From: Whitmania pigra | Lineage: Eukaryota > Annelida > Clitellata > Hirudinida > Haemopidae | DNA: 64,000 nt | NCBI GenBank assembly: GCA_021613335.1 | Contig: JAJTWR010000090.1 | Coordinates: 1,552,501 to 1,616,500, forward strand | Direction: 5' to 3' | In this document: positions 21,289 through 35,674 of the stretch, piece after piece | Numbering within the stretch: position 1 is the first letter of the stretch | Layout of the letters: each line of letters begins with the position of its first letter | Notes under the pieces: generated by a model | Databases searched by the model: none | What the model was told of the DNA's origin: nothing | The model's input: only the letters and a program-made list of their open reading frames with translations | Translations under genes and position numbers: made by a program

Positions 21289-24200
21289 TTATAGGTTTAC
21301 ATCAATCACATCTATTTGACGAGACAAGGACATCGACCCCAGAGAGCTTTTCCTTAGCATGAGTAAAAGGCAGAGGTTGCCGGAAAAGGTGATGGCTTCA
21401 ACTAATAAACTGGCTCCGTAAGTGTACTTCCTGAGTCTGAAATAGATTTAACCAACCTTCAATTCAAAGGAATTTTGACTTAGTCATTAAGGCGATCAAA
21501 AATCATGTTAAATCAATATTTATTATAACTAGTTGACTAGTTAATTAATGGTTGTTGATCAATTATGAGAATCACTAACAATTGGTCAAACAGCAATATA
21601 ATTTATTGCAGATGAAAGGATTACGCTTATGGTTTTATAAAATTAATAAATATAAATTAATTGATAATATTGACTCGTAACAGACCTGTCCGTATCAAAG
21701 AGAAGACATGCCCCTGTTGTGTCGCATGTTCTTTGCCAAAGAAGGCAAGTTGAGTCGATCAATTTTCCAAATATCATAGGTCCAGGAATGAAGCCTTAAC
21801 ATGCATAATATTCAATTTATTTAAGAATAATGTCCAATTTATATAATACAATTATAACAATATTTAAACAATTTTAATCTTATTATAACCTGCGAGTCCT
21901 AAAAACTACTTATTAAAAAATTATTATCATTATATTATAATGGTAATTACAGATATTGTAAATGTGAGCCAATTATCAGCAAGACTAACCACAAAGATTC
22001 AACACGAACGAATTCACGCCAAGTGCGAATGACCTTTCCTCGTCTGAGACAATCCTACGATTTATTTGGATGATTAAGACATTATATTTTTACATGTTTG
22101 ACTAGTTAATAGTATAATTAACAATTTGTACTAGTTAGCTCCGCAGTCATACAATTAACTTCATTTATAGTCTCTCTAATAAATATCACTGTTACTATTG
22201 CTAAAAACTTTTAAATTTATTAAATATAAAAATATAATAAAAATGAACGTCTTCTAATTAAAATTGTTTTTAATTTATAAATAAATTCAATAATAAATTA
22301 GTTAAAACCGACCTAAAGGTCACCATCGTCGATGGAACTTTGGATATGGTCGAGGATAGTGACATGACAAACATGGTGACTATGAACGGCACAAGAAGGC
22401 CACAATATTTGACGCAATAACCAGATGTGGCTGTTCCATTCTCAGCAGCACTTGGATCAGAAGTTGGGTTTGAACTGGAGGATGAGGCGCTGATGCACTT
22501 GCAATTTACGTACGTCTGAATAAAATCGATTTTAAAAAATATATAAAAAAATTGTTATTTATTTTGTTTTATTTGAAACAAAAAGTGCAGTGGAAAAAAA
22601 TATGAACAGACAAGAAATTCAGACCAAAGATTAATTAGCCTTTAAAAATTAAAGTCACGCTATCTGTCAATCGATAATATTAATATTAATAAATTATTTG
22701 GTTGATTCATCATTTGCATTCACAATTATAATATAATAAGTGGTCAAATACAACAAAACTGCATCAATTTTATGAACATTACATATTTTTTTTCGTAATA
22801 ACACCCGCACATCGTTGATCTTGCGAGAGCAACCAGCAATGCACGGAGAAAAATAGCTGATGTTGTTACTGCCACAAATTGGTTGGAAATGCTTTCTGCT
22901 GGTAAAACATTCGCAGTCTTTATTGCATTCGTTGATCACCACGTTCCTGCCAAAAATGTCAAAAATATTTTTTAACTTTTAATAAATATTCATGTTTATG
23001 AACTCATTCCATTCTAAATATCGACAAAAATATTTTCCTGGCATTAATATTTTCCTAAATCTTTAAGCATTAAACTTTTTTATTCTTAACTATTCCACAT
23101 TAAATAAAACATTTAAACTCTAAAAACACATGTGACAATATCAATTAATAGCGCCCTATTCCTTGTAATAGCATCGATTTAAAAATTCTCTTTTTTTAAT
23201 TTGACAGCAGAAATTCCAAAATGTCTTCCTTTATCGATCGATAGTTCAATGGCTGATTATCCTTAAATTGCTCTTCGGAGGATTATAGGCTCGCTGCTCT
23301 ATTCAGTCGTTCGCTCGTTTGTCATTTTTTTATCTTATTAAGTTGAGCTTAATTTTACATTATTAAATATCGACAAACGTTTTTTTTTTACATTTTCTGA
23401 TGAAATATTTCTATGATAAACTGCGACAATTAGATCAGAATTCAGCTTATTCTTACAATAAAATAATCAATACTTGTTCAAAACCATACGAATTGGAACA
23501 GTACATATTTAGTGCCAAAATTAATAACAAATTATAAAAATAACATTATCAATAATACAAATTATTATTACAATTATTATGTTACTTGTAGCAAAAACAA
23601 TAACAACTCTTACGCCTGAAAGTCAGGGTCCATGGTCATGTCCATCTTTACCTGAGGGCATCCCAAATTAATAAGGACCACCAATCCTATTGCAAAGGTT
23701 AAACTCAAGACAAGTACAAGTTTTATTCCACCAGTGGTTTTGAGCTTAAGTTTTGAAATCAGGGTGCCACCAGTGAAACCTCCGAATAACCCCGTGACCG
23801 CTAGCAACGAACCTTTAAATGAATATTCAATTTAAAATAAAATATTTTACATTTCAATTAAGGACTTTAACGTATTAATATTCAATTAAAAAGAACCTAC
23901 TAGATGTCTGATCTATTTTTAATTGTAAACACTATAACAATTTAAAAACATGTGTTTGTTATATTATTGCTTGTTTTCGTAGACCACCCATCTTTCATCA
24001 TTTTGTACGTGTAACATCTTGTTAATGTTTTAACTTTTATCATGCTGTTGTTATCATCTAATCGATGAACTAAGCACATAAAAGGATCATTCATGGACCT
24101 GCTATGATACTTCCTTCAGCTGCTGAGCGGAAGAAATGAACCTCCAGATAGCGGACAACGTTGACGAACACTCCATAGATTGTATACGCCCCTGCTACTA

Positions 24201-27200
24201 TGAGACACAAGTTGATGAGGTAGAGTTTATTTCTCAGCAGATGTAAGAGAGCTATTGGAAGTCCTAGAAAAGTACAATCAAATCAATGTTAAATCAAATA
24301 AAATTACATAAACGAATATTGGATTGAGGCTTATATAATTAGGAAAAATTAGAACGCAAAATAGCAAGAATCTGTAACTAAAAATTAGACATTAGCTGTC
24401 AGATCAAATGCTTTGAATATGACATTTGATGTTTACTCCAAGAGTTCTGAATTTATTTAGCCGTCAGAAATCATGGTATGGATAAACATTTTACTAATTA
24501 GTAATTTTTGTTACCAGTAAATAAAATTTATGCGCTTAAAATTGTTCTACTAATTACACAAATGTGAGTTTGTTATTAACAAGATGCAGAATTTCCAGGG
24601 TGTGTCTTAAAAACTTGAATTCTGAGCAAGGATTTAAAGCTATACCATCATCGATTACGCTACTCATCCTTCAAGCCAGCATTTAGAGATCCAATGTTTA
24701 AACCTCTTAACTGTGTAAGGACACTCTCGCTCACGTCGTTATCACTGTCAGAGTCAGTCAGACTTTTCATCTCCAGGGTGTCAATCTTCTGGAAAGAGCT
24801 CCTGTCATACTTAGAATTCCGAGGATGGAACCACAGCAAGACAGAGAAAAAGGCCAGGCCAACTCCCCCTATCAAGTAGCCCAACCACCAGCACCCAATG
24901 AAGGAAGGGTCTGTTGTATTGGAAGCTGACCCTGGAAAAATTATTGGAAAACTTTAATGGAGATGTTTATTTTTTCATTTTATTATTTCTTCATACCTGA
25001 CAAAAGATTTTCCGGTAGTTTGAGGCATAAACTGGATAGAAATAATCCTAGAACTGGTCCAAGAGCGTATAAACTCGTGTAGGCTCCTGAAAGTTAATAA
25101 TGAATGTATATAATTTACGATGCACGTATTAACAATTATTAATTATGATTAGATTACTAAATATATTTAGTTTCTATAAGTAGTTAAATATTATAATTGT
25201 AATATTACAATTAAAAAATGTTACAATTATAAAAACGAGATTTACCAAAGTCATTCTCAAGATTTAACTTTCAATAAAAAGTAATTCTCTTCAAAATTGT
25301 ATTTGCAGAATAAAATTTAAAATAACCTATAAAAATAGAAGCCTTATTCTTTGGAGAGTTTTCGTCAATGTAAGCCATGCTTAAAGTGAAAATGGCCGAA
25401 CTGCCTATTCCGTTGATGAGCTGAGAAACAAGAAAAACATAGTAGGCAGGATGAATGCTGGATTCCTCTTTCGAACAACGGTTCTGGAATGAATCAGTTC
25501 TGTTCTCTAATTCAAATGGAGAACAATATTTAGAATTACTGGATGACTGGCTGTAGTCGATTGTCCTCAATAAGAGAGCGTCACTGTAGTCGGTCACATT
25601 TAAGCCATTTGTTCGTGAGCTGATTTGGGGATAAGCGCGATCAGTTGCTGATTTATTTAGCACCTGATCGGGGAATAAAAAGTGAGGAGTGGCATTTAAG
25701 ATCCCAGCAACGGCAGAGAACATGGCAGTAACGCACATGATGCGAGGTTTGTTTCCCTTTTGGCCGAAGTAACCGACAAAAACGACGACCATGATGTGGA
25801 CGATGTCGTTGCAACTGTTGAGGAAACCGGTCTGGTAGCTACTGAGGCCAAAACGTCTTTCCAAAGTTCTCACGACCCCGTTCGTGTAGGCCGTTAGGAT
25901 CATGTAGAACATGTTCACCAGACATATGTTGGCCACAAAGAAGCATATGTTTCGGCTCATGGAATCTTTGTTCTGAACATCTGAATTGAGGAGTTTGCCT
26001 TTGGTAGCAGTGTCGGCTGAGCTTCGTTCGGGATTGTAATCATGGTTGGACTCAGATTTTTCCGAATTAAGATGAATTATTATTTTCCTTTCATTTTCTG
26101 ATGTTTTATCGACACGCTGAAAAAAAACACGCAATGACTAAATTAAGTAGAGTGGAAGTGCAATATTATTTTGCTAACATTTTACGGCACAGTTGCAATA
26201 AATCGCTGTAGGAATTTTTGAAAATGCCCTTAGAGCCTAACACCATATCAATAAGTAGGCTGTGCATCTAGCTGTACGACTAGAAACGACATTTGCCTGA
26301 GATGGTCTCATACAGTATGAGCCAGAAAACAGATGAGTAATTTGCACAAATTTCTGTCGCCTTCGAATAAAATGTACGTACAACGATATAGATTAGACGT
26401 CAACGAAGAACACACATGTTGAAATAGCTTTATATTATTAAAAATATTGATTGTTTGTGTTTCAATAATGATTATGTTAACACTCCAAACGTTTTCTGAA
26501 GCTTAAAATAGCGGCTTTGTTCGTTGGACTCATGAATCATCTATTGAAGTTCAGAAGTGTGGATGGGTGTGTTGCTTTGAAAATGGAATTACGTAGGTGA
26601 GTGCAACACCGCTATCTTGATGACGATGGCGATGATGATGAGAATTTCAAGAACATTATTCACTTAATTAAATATTCAAATCAAGGTTTAAACCTTAAAA
26701 AAAAAATAATAAAAAAATAAAAATATCAAAACCTTGAAATTGTTCAGCCAAAATCGACGAAAGACCCCCATCAACTAACTTAGAAACTGATTGATGAATA
26801 ATTAGTGTCAAAGATGATCTGTGACAAGATGATGTACATTTTATTTGCCCTTGTGGCATCAGTGCGCGAAAAAACTTTTACAAACTAGCCATGGATAAGG
26901 TAAATATTTCACACTCCTTTAGTCTGAACCATAACGCTGTTAAATGTGGTTGATGAAATTTTCCGAAACAGACAAGGAAAAGGTCAACGATCAAATAAAG
27001 ATCAAATAGATTTTTCCAAAGATCAGTGATTTAGATAAATTAATGTTAGTTAGCTCTACCAGATGAGGTGATGTACACTTCAAGCATAGTTAAATTATGG
27101 CGCTTTTTTTGCGACAAGAGACAAATAAGATGACAAAAATTTCCTGGCATCGATTATGACCAGCGTTCCACATTCCGTTTCGTGTGACACAGCATAAATA

Positions 27201-28126
27201 TTCAGTTCTACGCTTTTATTTACGTACGTGTGAATAAGAAATGCTTGGAACAATCTGTTAAATTAATGGACTAATTATTAGTTAACTAAATGACTATTAA
27301 CTATCATTTATTATTAAAGCAAATGTAAATTATTTGTTCATTTAAACAATTAAACTGTAACCTAACTGTAATGTCCTTGACATATTATAATAGAAAAACT
27401 CTAAATTTAGACCGCATAAACATACAACTTATATTATACGGCTTATCTTATTCTTGACCCCAACAAGCCAATGTTAAGCACTCAATAAGTAGACATTGTT
27501 TACTCAAACGTTAGATATTTTTAGTCGTGGTTACGTAATATCGACTGTTGCTGTTGATGATAGTATTGACTCGGAAAGACGCTTACAACAAGGTGGCCCT
27601 TTCATGTTTTGAAAATAATAATTCTTTTAATAACAATATTTTTTGTTCCCGTGATGATTTAATAATAATTTATTATTCAAAAATTAAAGTTTAATTATAT
27701 TTATTAAAAGCCGAATAATAATAATAATAATATTAATAATAATTCACATGAATTAGTTCTTCACATTCATAGGCGCTGTCTGAACCACATTTTATGTGCG
27801 AGCTCATGGAAAAATACAGAAAAAAGTTCATTAAATACGTTTAAGTTTAAAAAAATATTTCATAATTTTAAAATTTGAATATTTCGTAAATGAAAGTTAA
27901 TCAATTCTCATGACTTGTAACAATGTAATTTAAAAAAAAATTACTAGCAAATAAAAATCATCAGTTGCTAATAGATATTTCAACGCAATGGCGCAAAATA
28001 CAATGTTTATGCCAATAATTTTGACGATTTATTTTTAAATTGCAACTTAATTAACATTCACAATTCAAAAGTACATACCTGTTTACAGTCTGACTTTTCG
28101 GTTGCAACATCCGATGTCGTCTCCAT
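21289..28126 (-). CDS. Organic anion transporter (SLCO/OATP family), copy 1
   Basis: Twelve-helix plasma-membrane carrier of the OATP/SLC21 family for large amphipathic organic anions. Exons in transcript order: 28126-28079, 26116-25327, 25086-24997, 24931-24704, 24263-24099, 23812-23614, 22946-22811, 22515-22313, 22054-21990, 21794-21686, 21436-21289; phases all match and give 726 aa. Exon 2 carries the first four membrane segments and a large N-glycosylatable loop. Exon 4 has the OATP superfamily signature region at helix 6 (TDPSFIGCWWLGYL, near residue 320). Exons 7-8 encode the extracellular Kazal-type Cys-rich loop (CNKDCECF, PICGSNNISYFSPCIAGC). Exons 9-10 hold the conserved DEERSFALG segment. 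Two borders are weak: donor gtgcgg after exon 7, and a poor polypyrimidine tract before exon 10. Intron 1 is the longest, nearly 2 kb. Substrate cannot be told. Confidence 0.9.
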
Positions 28127-29815
28127 AACACATCAATAACGATAATAAAAATAACTATTAATATTATTATAATATTTATTGCAATAATATTTAAAATAAC
28201 AACATCGATTCAGTGTCCACAGTTCATTTGTCTTCTATTTATCTCGGTGGATATGAATTGTTTAGGTAACTTGCAACACAGACAACTTAGGACGATCTCG
28301 TTCAACGATCCAGAGTGTAGTATCGAGCAGTGTTAAAGCGAATGAGATTAACAATGTCTTGATCTTTTATTCGTCATCATGAATGCCTCCAATAAGTCTG
28401 CTCATGTCTAACAGCTTGATCGAGTCTTGCTCAAAATATATGTGAAACCGTTGATGCTAGACTTCCATCAAATAAAATTATAATTAATAATTAACAACGA
28501 GTTAATAACAGTTAACGGTTACTTTGAAAATGATCGCAATGGTTTTAGCATCGCATGAAATCAGACTATGTTCTAAGATAATTTAGTAAGATCTAACTAG
28601 TAATATCTAATTAAAAGTATCTAATAATATCTATTTAAAAATATCTAATAATATATATTTAAAAATATCTAATAATATATATTAAAATATAACTACTAAT
28701 ATCTAAATCGAAGTTTTAAACGAAGAGCGATCCAATCAAAACAGGCTTTCAGGATTTTATGAGCCATTTTCAGTGCCAGCTTTCATCTAATTGCGAGGTT
28801 ATTCTGGCCTCTCTTTGTATCACTGCTTGAATGTTTATGATTATTATTATAATTATTATTACATCAATTCCATTCAATTCATAAGAGCTTCTATAACATT
28901 TCGCTCATGATAATAATGATAACGAAGATGATGTTAATAATAATAATAATATATCTCATAATATATAATTATATCTTAATAATAATAATAATATACTTAA
29001 CAAATTATTATTGCTTTTATTAGTGTATTACTAGTAATATAACTAAAATATTTTTATTAAATCTTTGTTGTTCTTTTACATTGTATACTAGCGAGGATGT
29101 GCCATTCTTAAAGTTACTTTTTTTTTGGACAAATACAAAGTTTTATTTGTAATTTTAAATTTACCGCCTTCACTCCATTGTTGAGCAGATACTCAGCCGT
29201 GCTTAAGCATCTCTTTTTTTTCATTTACCTCGGGATGAGATCATTCGCATCTCATTATGAAAGATGGCGCCTCATAAATTCTTTTCTTTTGGGGAGACAG
29301 GGCCTCAATCACGATCTCTCAATTAAGCTGAACTATTTTCATGGTATCTTAACGGTGCTAAGGTATGGCTCTTATTTGGGTTTTTTTAATGATGGTTATT
29401 TTATTTAACAAATTACAATAACAAATATTTAAAAACCTTACGATGCCAATAGTACTAATGACATTTTAAATTTGTGTTGTTAGACAATATTTTTAATTTT
29501 CTATTTCTCTTGTGACTAACGAACAGTTTTAATTAAATAGGCATTTAATTGTAATTTTGAAGTCATGCGTTAAATAATTTTAATCGCTGTAAATGAATTC
29601 TATGCTGATGTTTTTTATATTTTAATATTAAACTTTTATTCAATTAAAAATCATTAATTACTATTCATTAAATGTATATCCGAAATTTAAAAAAACAACA
29701 ACAAACAAGTTCCTGAGTATTCATATAATATACTGAACCATATAATATATCTAATAATAAATTATAAAAAATTGCTGCTTGAAACGTTTATTTTGCAAAA
29801 AGCAAATCAAAATTT
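28127..29815. other. Intergenic region between OATP copies 1 and 2
   Basis: Upstream region of copy 1 and 3' flank of copy 2. Very AT-rich; has repeated taataatatct motifs at about 28590-28700 and AAT runs at about 28920-28990. The part from about 29230 is homologous to the 3' flank of copy 3 (34938 onward). No gene. Confidence 0.55.
29230..29570. repeat. Duplicated 3' flank of OATP copy 2
   Basis: Aligns by eye with about 34938-35270 in the same orientation: aagatggcgcc, attctt, gacagggc, ggtatc and ttaaatttgtg blocks occur in the same order. It shows that the tandem duplication unit extended several hundred bp beyond the stop codons. Confidence 0.65.
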
Positions 29816-32800
29816 CTACAAATTCACATTCACATCTTCAGCCGCATTCCCTTGACGAGACAAAGACATCTTTCCAATGGACTTCTTTCGTATCAGGAGA
29901 AAAAGGCAGACATTGCCAAGGAAAGTTATGATTTCTACCATCAGACCAGCTCCATAAAGAATCTTTCTGAGTCTGAAATCGATTTCTTATAATTCACCAT
30001 TAAATAAATTATTACTGTGATAAAATCTATAATTAATAATTATTTTTGATTGATTAATCGTGCTGGTACTGCATACGAAATAAAATATCAACGTTACTCT
30101 ATTTTCATTAATGGACCATTTGCAATATTACGAATTTTTCCCATTAATTAAAATTTACTAAATTATAAATAAGTTACATCAAAACGTTTTCAACAGTTCG
30201 AATTCTATCGATTAATAATTAATAAATAATAATAGTTAAAGACAGAGCTAACCTGTCCGTATCAAAGAAAAGACATGCCCCTTTTGTGTCACAAGTTCTT
30301 TGCCATAGAAGGCAAGTTGAGTCGATCAATTTCCCAAATATCATAGGTCCAGGTATGAAAACTTGAAATTAATTATGTTCATGATTTGATAATTATCCAG
30401 GTAAATAAAATGTATTATTAATTTTAGGTTTAGCCATTAACAAAGTCTTTTAAGCAATTTTGAAATCATCGATAATTTAAAGTTTAGTTCATTTTGTAAT
30501 TTTTTGTTGCAATATTTATTGATAACGAGTAGCTACTTATCACATAACTACTTATTATCAGCCACGGGCATTAATTAAAAACTAATTTGTTTTTCGAGCG
30601 AGGGTTTTCATGCAATTTGTATTGCGGTAGGTTCGATTTTCTCATGCGGTTCTTTTGGTATTTTTTTTATTTATTTACAAGAGGTGATAAATTAAATAAA
30701 CAAATATATGTATATATAAAAATATGTATTATAAATAAATAAATAAATATATTTATATAAATATATGTTTTAAATAAATAAATTTACTTATTCATGATAA
30801 ACAGTTTAACTGACCTGCAATCTTCAACACGAAGGAATTTATTCCGAGTGCAAACGATCTCTCATCATCCGAGACAATTCTAACATTTATTTAAGAATTG
30901 ACGCTTTAAATTTATTTTAAAAATGAAACATCAATCAAACACAAGATTATAAATCAGTAAATATAATTTAAACTTAATTTCAACAATAAATATTGCAGTA
31001 ATAAATTAAAATTTACCTTAGACTGACCATAGTGAATGGGACTCTAGCAATGGAGGAAGCAAAAGTAGCTATAAACATGGTGATCATAAACGGCACAAGA
31101 AGGCCACAGTATTTGACGCAATAACCAGATGCGGCTGTTCCATCCTCAGCAGCACTTGGATCAGAAGCTGGTTTTGAACTGGAGAATGAAGAGCTGATGC
31201 ATTTGCAATTTACGAACGTCTGATAATGGAAAATCCAGTATTGACATACAGGACTTAAAAATGACGTTTGAAGTTAGTAAATTAATTTGAATTTTAGGAC
31301 TAATAGGCATTTCAAACTCTATATCTATAATATTAAAATTAGTAAAATGATTACAGTAATGCCCTAATATCGCAAATAAACAAATCGATACGTCATTGAT
31401 CTTGTGAGAGCATCCAGCAATGCACGGAGAAAAATAGCTGATGTTGTTACTGCCACAAATTGGTTGGAAATGCTTTCTGCTGGTAAAACATTTGCAGTCT
31501 TTATTACAATCGTTGATCACCACGTTCCTTTTGAAAAAAATAAATGTAAAATTACTTTATTTAATTAATTTATTTTAATTAATTTGTTTTGCAAACAACT
31601 TTCATTTCAAATTTTATAATTATACTTTTAATGTTAGTAACAGAAAAATAACGAATTCTTGTACTCCTGAATGTCAGGGTTCATTGTCATGAAGATCTTG
31701 TCACGAGGACATCCCAAGTTAATAAGTATTGCCATCCCAGTTGCAAAAGTTAAACTCATGACAAGTACAAGTTTTATTCCACCAGTAGTTTTGAGCTTAA
31801 GTTTTGAAATCAGGGTGCCACCTATAAACCCTCCAAAAACTCCTGTGAGTGCCAGAGTCAAACCTGAGATGGATTTAAATTTAGAACCGAATAATTTGTG
31901 GCAATTGCAAGTTGAATAATTTCTGTAATGATTATGATATCTTTAATTATAGTTAATCTCAATTTTAAATTACCTAAGGCTTGCATTAATATCATTATTC
32001 TCTAAAGAGAGGCCAGAGTGAGAGTAAACATGGCATGAGTCAGTCATGCATTAGTATACACTAAGGTTAAGACTTTATCTGTTTCTGACGGCTCATTCAT
32101 GCATTAGATGAATAATTGCATGTATAATAAAGAATACTTGCAATTGTCGATCGATAGATTTAGTGTGATAAATAATTTTGTTTTTAAACCTGCTAAGATG
32201 CTGGCTTCAGCTGCTGAGCGACGGAAATGAACTTCCACGTATCGAACCATCTGGACGTAAACTGCGTTCAATGAGTACCCACCTGCTACTGTGAGACACA
32301 AGTTGATGAGATAGAGTTTGTTTCTCAGCAGATGTAAGAAAGCATTTGGAATTCCTTGATGAGAAAGGACAAATTTAATATTTAAACAACAACCTTTAAA
32401 TTTAATATTTAAATTATGTACGTAAGCAACTTATATTATGTTATGAATCTTATTAGTTTAGTAAAACAAATTTGTTTTATTGTTATAGATTTCAAATAAA
32501 TGGGATATAGAATATTTACAGCTTCTTGCAAAAAAGATAATATTTGATATCAGTCATCCACAAAATAAGCGCTATTATAAGCGTGATTATTATCGATTCA
32601 TACAATAAAAAGTGAAGGTTTTTCAAAAAATATTGGCAAGCATGTCCTTTGATTTCGATAATTTTTACTTTGTGGTAAGTATTAAAATAGCATTTCACAA
32701 ATCCAATGACGAAAATATAAACCATAAAAAAAATATACAATCTAACCTTGCAGATCTTTGATGAGATTTTCCTTTATCTCCTTTTTGGCTACCTGAAGAT

Positions 32801-34043
32801 TCAAACTCTCTGAGATTCTGGAGTCATTAACCTGGAAAGATGTCCTGGTGCGGTTGTAATCTTGTGGATGAAACCACAATAAGAAGGCAAAAATTGCCAT
32901 TGCAATTCCTATTATCAAGTAGCCCAACCACCAACAACCTATAAAAGATGGGTCCGTTGTGCTTACCGAGGTGCCTTGGGAAAGTTAAAGGTTCAAGAAT
33001 TAATTGTTTTACGTTTTTGTTTCTATCGGAATTCCTACCTGAAAAAAGATTTTCAGGAAATTTGAGGCTGAAACTGGACAGAAGAAAACCAAACACTGGT
33101 CCAAGAGAATAAACACTCGTATAGACACCTGCGAAAAATACGGATTATGATTAAAACTTGTTATTATTTTGTTATTTGTTGTTTTAGATCATAATCACTT
33201 GTTCAAAACATATACATCAAAAAATGTTCCTGAGGTTAATTGTTCTGTGTTGATTTTTTTACTATTTAAAATTTACCTAGAAAAATGGAGGCCTTGTTTT
33301 TTGGAGAATTTTCATCGATGTACGTTAAACTTAAAGTGAAGATTGATGCACTTCCCACACCGTTGAGGCTCTGAGAAACGAGGAAAACGTAGTAGGCAGG
33401 ATGAATACTGGATTCTTCTTTCCAACAGTGATTCGGTAATAAATCCGTTCTGTTTTCTAATTTATATGGAGAACAATATTTGGAACCAACGTTAGCAGAG
33501 CCCTGGCCATTTGTCGTCAATGATGGAGTGTTACTGTGGTCGGTCACATTTAAACCATCTATCCTGACCTGGTCGTAGACTTGATCGATTGTCGATTCAT
33601 TTAGCGCTTGATCAGGAAATAACAAATGAGGAGAAGCATTCAAGATTCCAGAAATAGCAGAGAACATGGCAGTGACGCAAATTATGCGAGGTATATTTCC
33701 CTTTTGGCCAAAGTAACTAATGAAGACGACGACCGCGAGATGGACAATGTCGTTGCAACTGTAGAGGAAACCAGTCTGGTAGCTGCTAAAACTAAAACGT
33801 CTTTCTAGTGTTCTCACAATCCCGTTGTTGTAGGTAATTAGAGCCATGTACAAAAGGCTCACAATGAAAATATTGGCCACGAATAGATGTATGTTTCTGG
33901 TCTTTCTAAGTTTTTTCTGAATATTGTTATTTAAATTTGAGGCAAATTCGTATTTTTTTGTAATGAATATCTATGTAATATGCTTAAATTCTTTAAAATC
34001 ATACCTGAGACATTTCAGCGTCATCACCTGGTATTGCCTCCAT
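29816..34043 (-). CDS. Organic anion transporter (SLCO/OATP family), copy 2
   Basis: Exons in transcript order: 34043-34005, 33916-33277, 33128-33039, 32974-32747, 32354-32190, 31863-31665, 31527-31392, 31219-31017, 30879-30815, 30361-30253, 29972-29816; 676 aa, all phases consistent. Same exon pattern as copy 1, with shorter exons 1 and 2. Helix-6 region TDPSFIGCWWLGYLI, Kazal-type loop CNKDCKCF/PICGSNNISYF, and a C-terminus ending VNVNL. Introns are short (most 100-650 bp). The Kazal exon, intron 7 and the last exon are almost identical to copy 3, while exon 2 is much more diverged; see findings. No defect seen in the reading frame, so probably functional. Confidence 0.9.
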
Positions 34044-35674
34044 AACGAATGATATTTTAAACGCCAGATGCGCGACTTTAACTTATTCTGTAAGGTCGTC
34101 CTTGAGGTTCATTGTCTCTTTAGTGATTTAAGATGTTGGTGATAAATATTTTATTGACAATCAAATTTTTTTAATGCATTTAAGGACAGATAACTTTACA
34201 GCTTAAAGTTTTCAAAAGTGATTCAAATAATTTAGTAAAATTTTAGATTTCTAAACCTCTTAAGTTTAATATAAGTTTAATAGTTTAGTATTTAACATAA
34301 TACAGTGGTAATTTCTAAATTATCAATTCACTAACATTTAACTGTACACCTTAAGGCGTTATAATTTTTTTTCCGTTGAATGGCAATGATGTGGGGCATC
34401 AATTTACCAAATATTATTGATACACTTTTTGACATAAGTGACCTTTAAATATTAAAATCGTAGCTTTATGCAATTCTACCGTATTATTTGCGGTTAACCG
34501 TCCGCTTACGGGTGAGTGGGCAAGGCATTACTTGGCGCCCCATCAATCTTTGTTGCAAGTGGGTGGCTTTTCAGTTCTGATAGAGATGCACTCAAGATAA
34601 CAGTGGTCGAATGCTGCCTAAGAGCCTAGAAACTCCCATTTCTTAAAGTAAACATGCTTAATGTTAATTATAATAATTATAATAATTATTAATACGTGTT
34701 AATTATGATATGATGCATACTATCAATAAAAATTCCTAAATCTTAAAAATTATAAATGTTTTTTAACTAATTTTTTTATAAAAAAAATAAAAATAAAAAC
34801 AATTTCTGAATTTTTTTGAATATTTAAAAATAAACACTTCAAACTACATAAATCCGATACCCGGATCCGTACGGGTTCGGGAGACTTATACTCCGGTATC
34901 CGAAAAATAATGATATCCGGTACGTCACTATTTTTTTTCATATTTTCATTCCCATCTCACAAGATGGCGCCTTAACAATTCTTCTTAATTTGGCAGACAG
35001 GGCTTAATCAACATTTTCCGACTAAGCGAAACTTTTCTTGGTATCCAAATGGTTCCCAGGTTTTTATCTTGATGACCATTTTATCTATTAAATTAAAAAA
35101 AAACTCAAAATACCAAAATTCTTACAGAGCCAATAGGATCGGGATCTTTAAATTTGTGAAGTTAAAAATTTAACAAATTTCTCATTTGTAATCCTGGCTA
35201 ATATACAATTTTTAACTTAGCTGATTAAATAGTCATTTATTTTTAATGTCGAAAGTCACATACTGCGGAATTTGGAACTTACAAAGTTATATATTAATAA
35301 TATCTTTGCATATCACATAAAGATTTGATTGCATTTATCATCAAATTGAATGCTTGTATGCTTAGATTATAAATTCTGATATGACATAGGAATAGTTAAC
35401 ATTTTATACTCCTTTTTTTTACGATTTTATGAATTTTATATTTAAACTTTCGTTCAATTAAAAATTATTAATCATTACTATATATATTTCCGGAATTAAA
35501 AAAGAAATTCCTAAATATTCCTAAACGTTAGTATCCAATATTAAACTATTTTATGGAAGTTTTAATCAATAAGATGCATCAACATATCGATATGATTCCA
35601 AATAATTTATCTAATAAACAAATCCAAAAAAATTGCTGCTCAAAACGTTTAAGGCAAAAAGCAAATCAAAAGTC
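34044..35674. other. Intergenic region between OATP copies 2 and 3
   Basis: Upstream region of copy 2 (similar to that of copy 3 at about 41261-41650) and the duplicated 3' flank of copy 3 (34938-35270). Also contains a GC-rich patch with inverted ggatac/ccggtatcc words at about 34855-34925. No gene recognised. Confidence 0.55.
34938..35270. repeat. Duplicated 3' flank of OATP copy 3
   Basis: Counterpart of about 29230-29570; same order of blocks, including aagatggcgcc at 34961. Confidence 0.65.
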
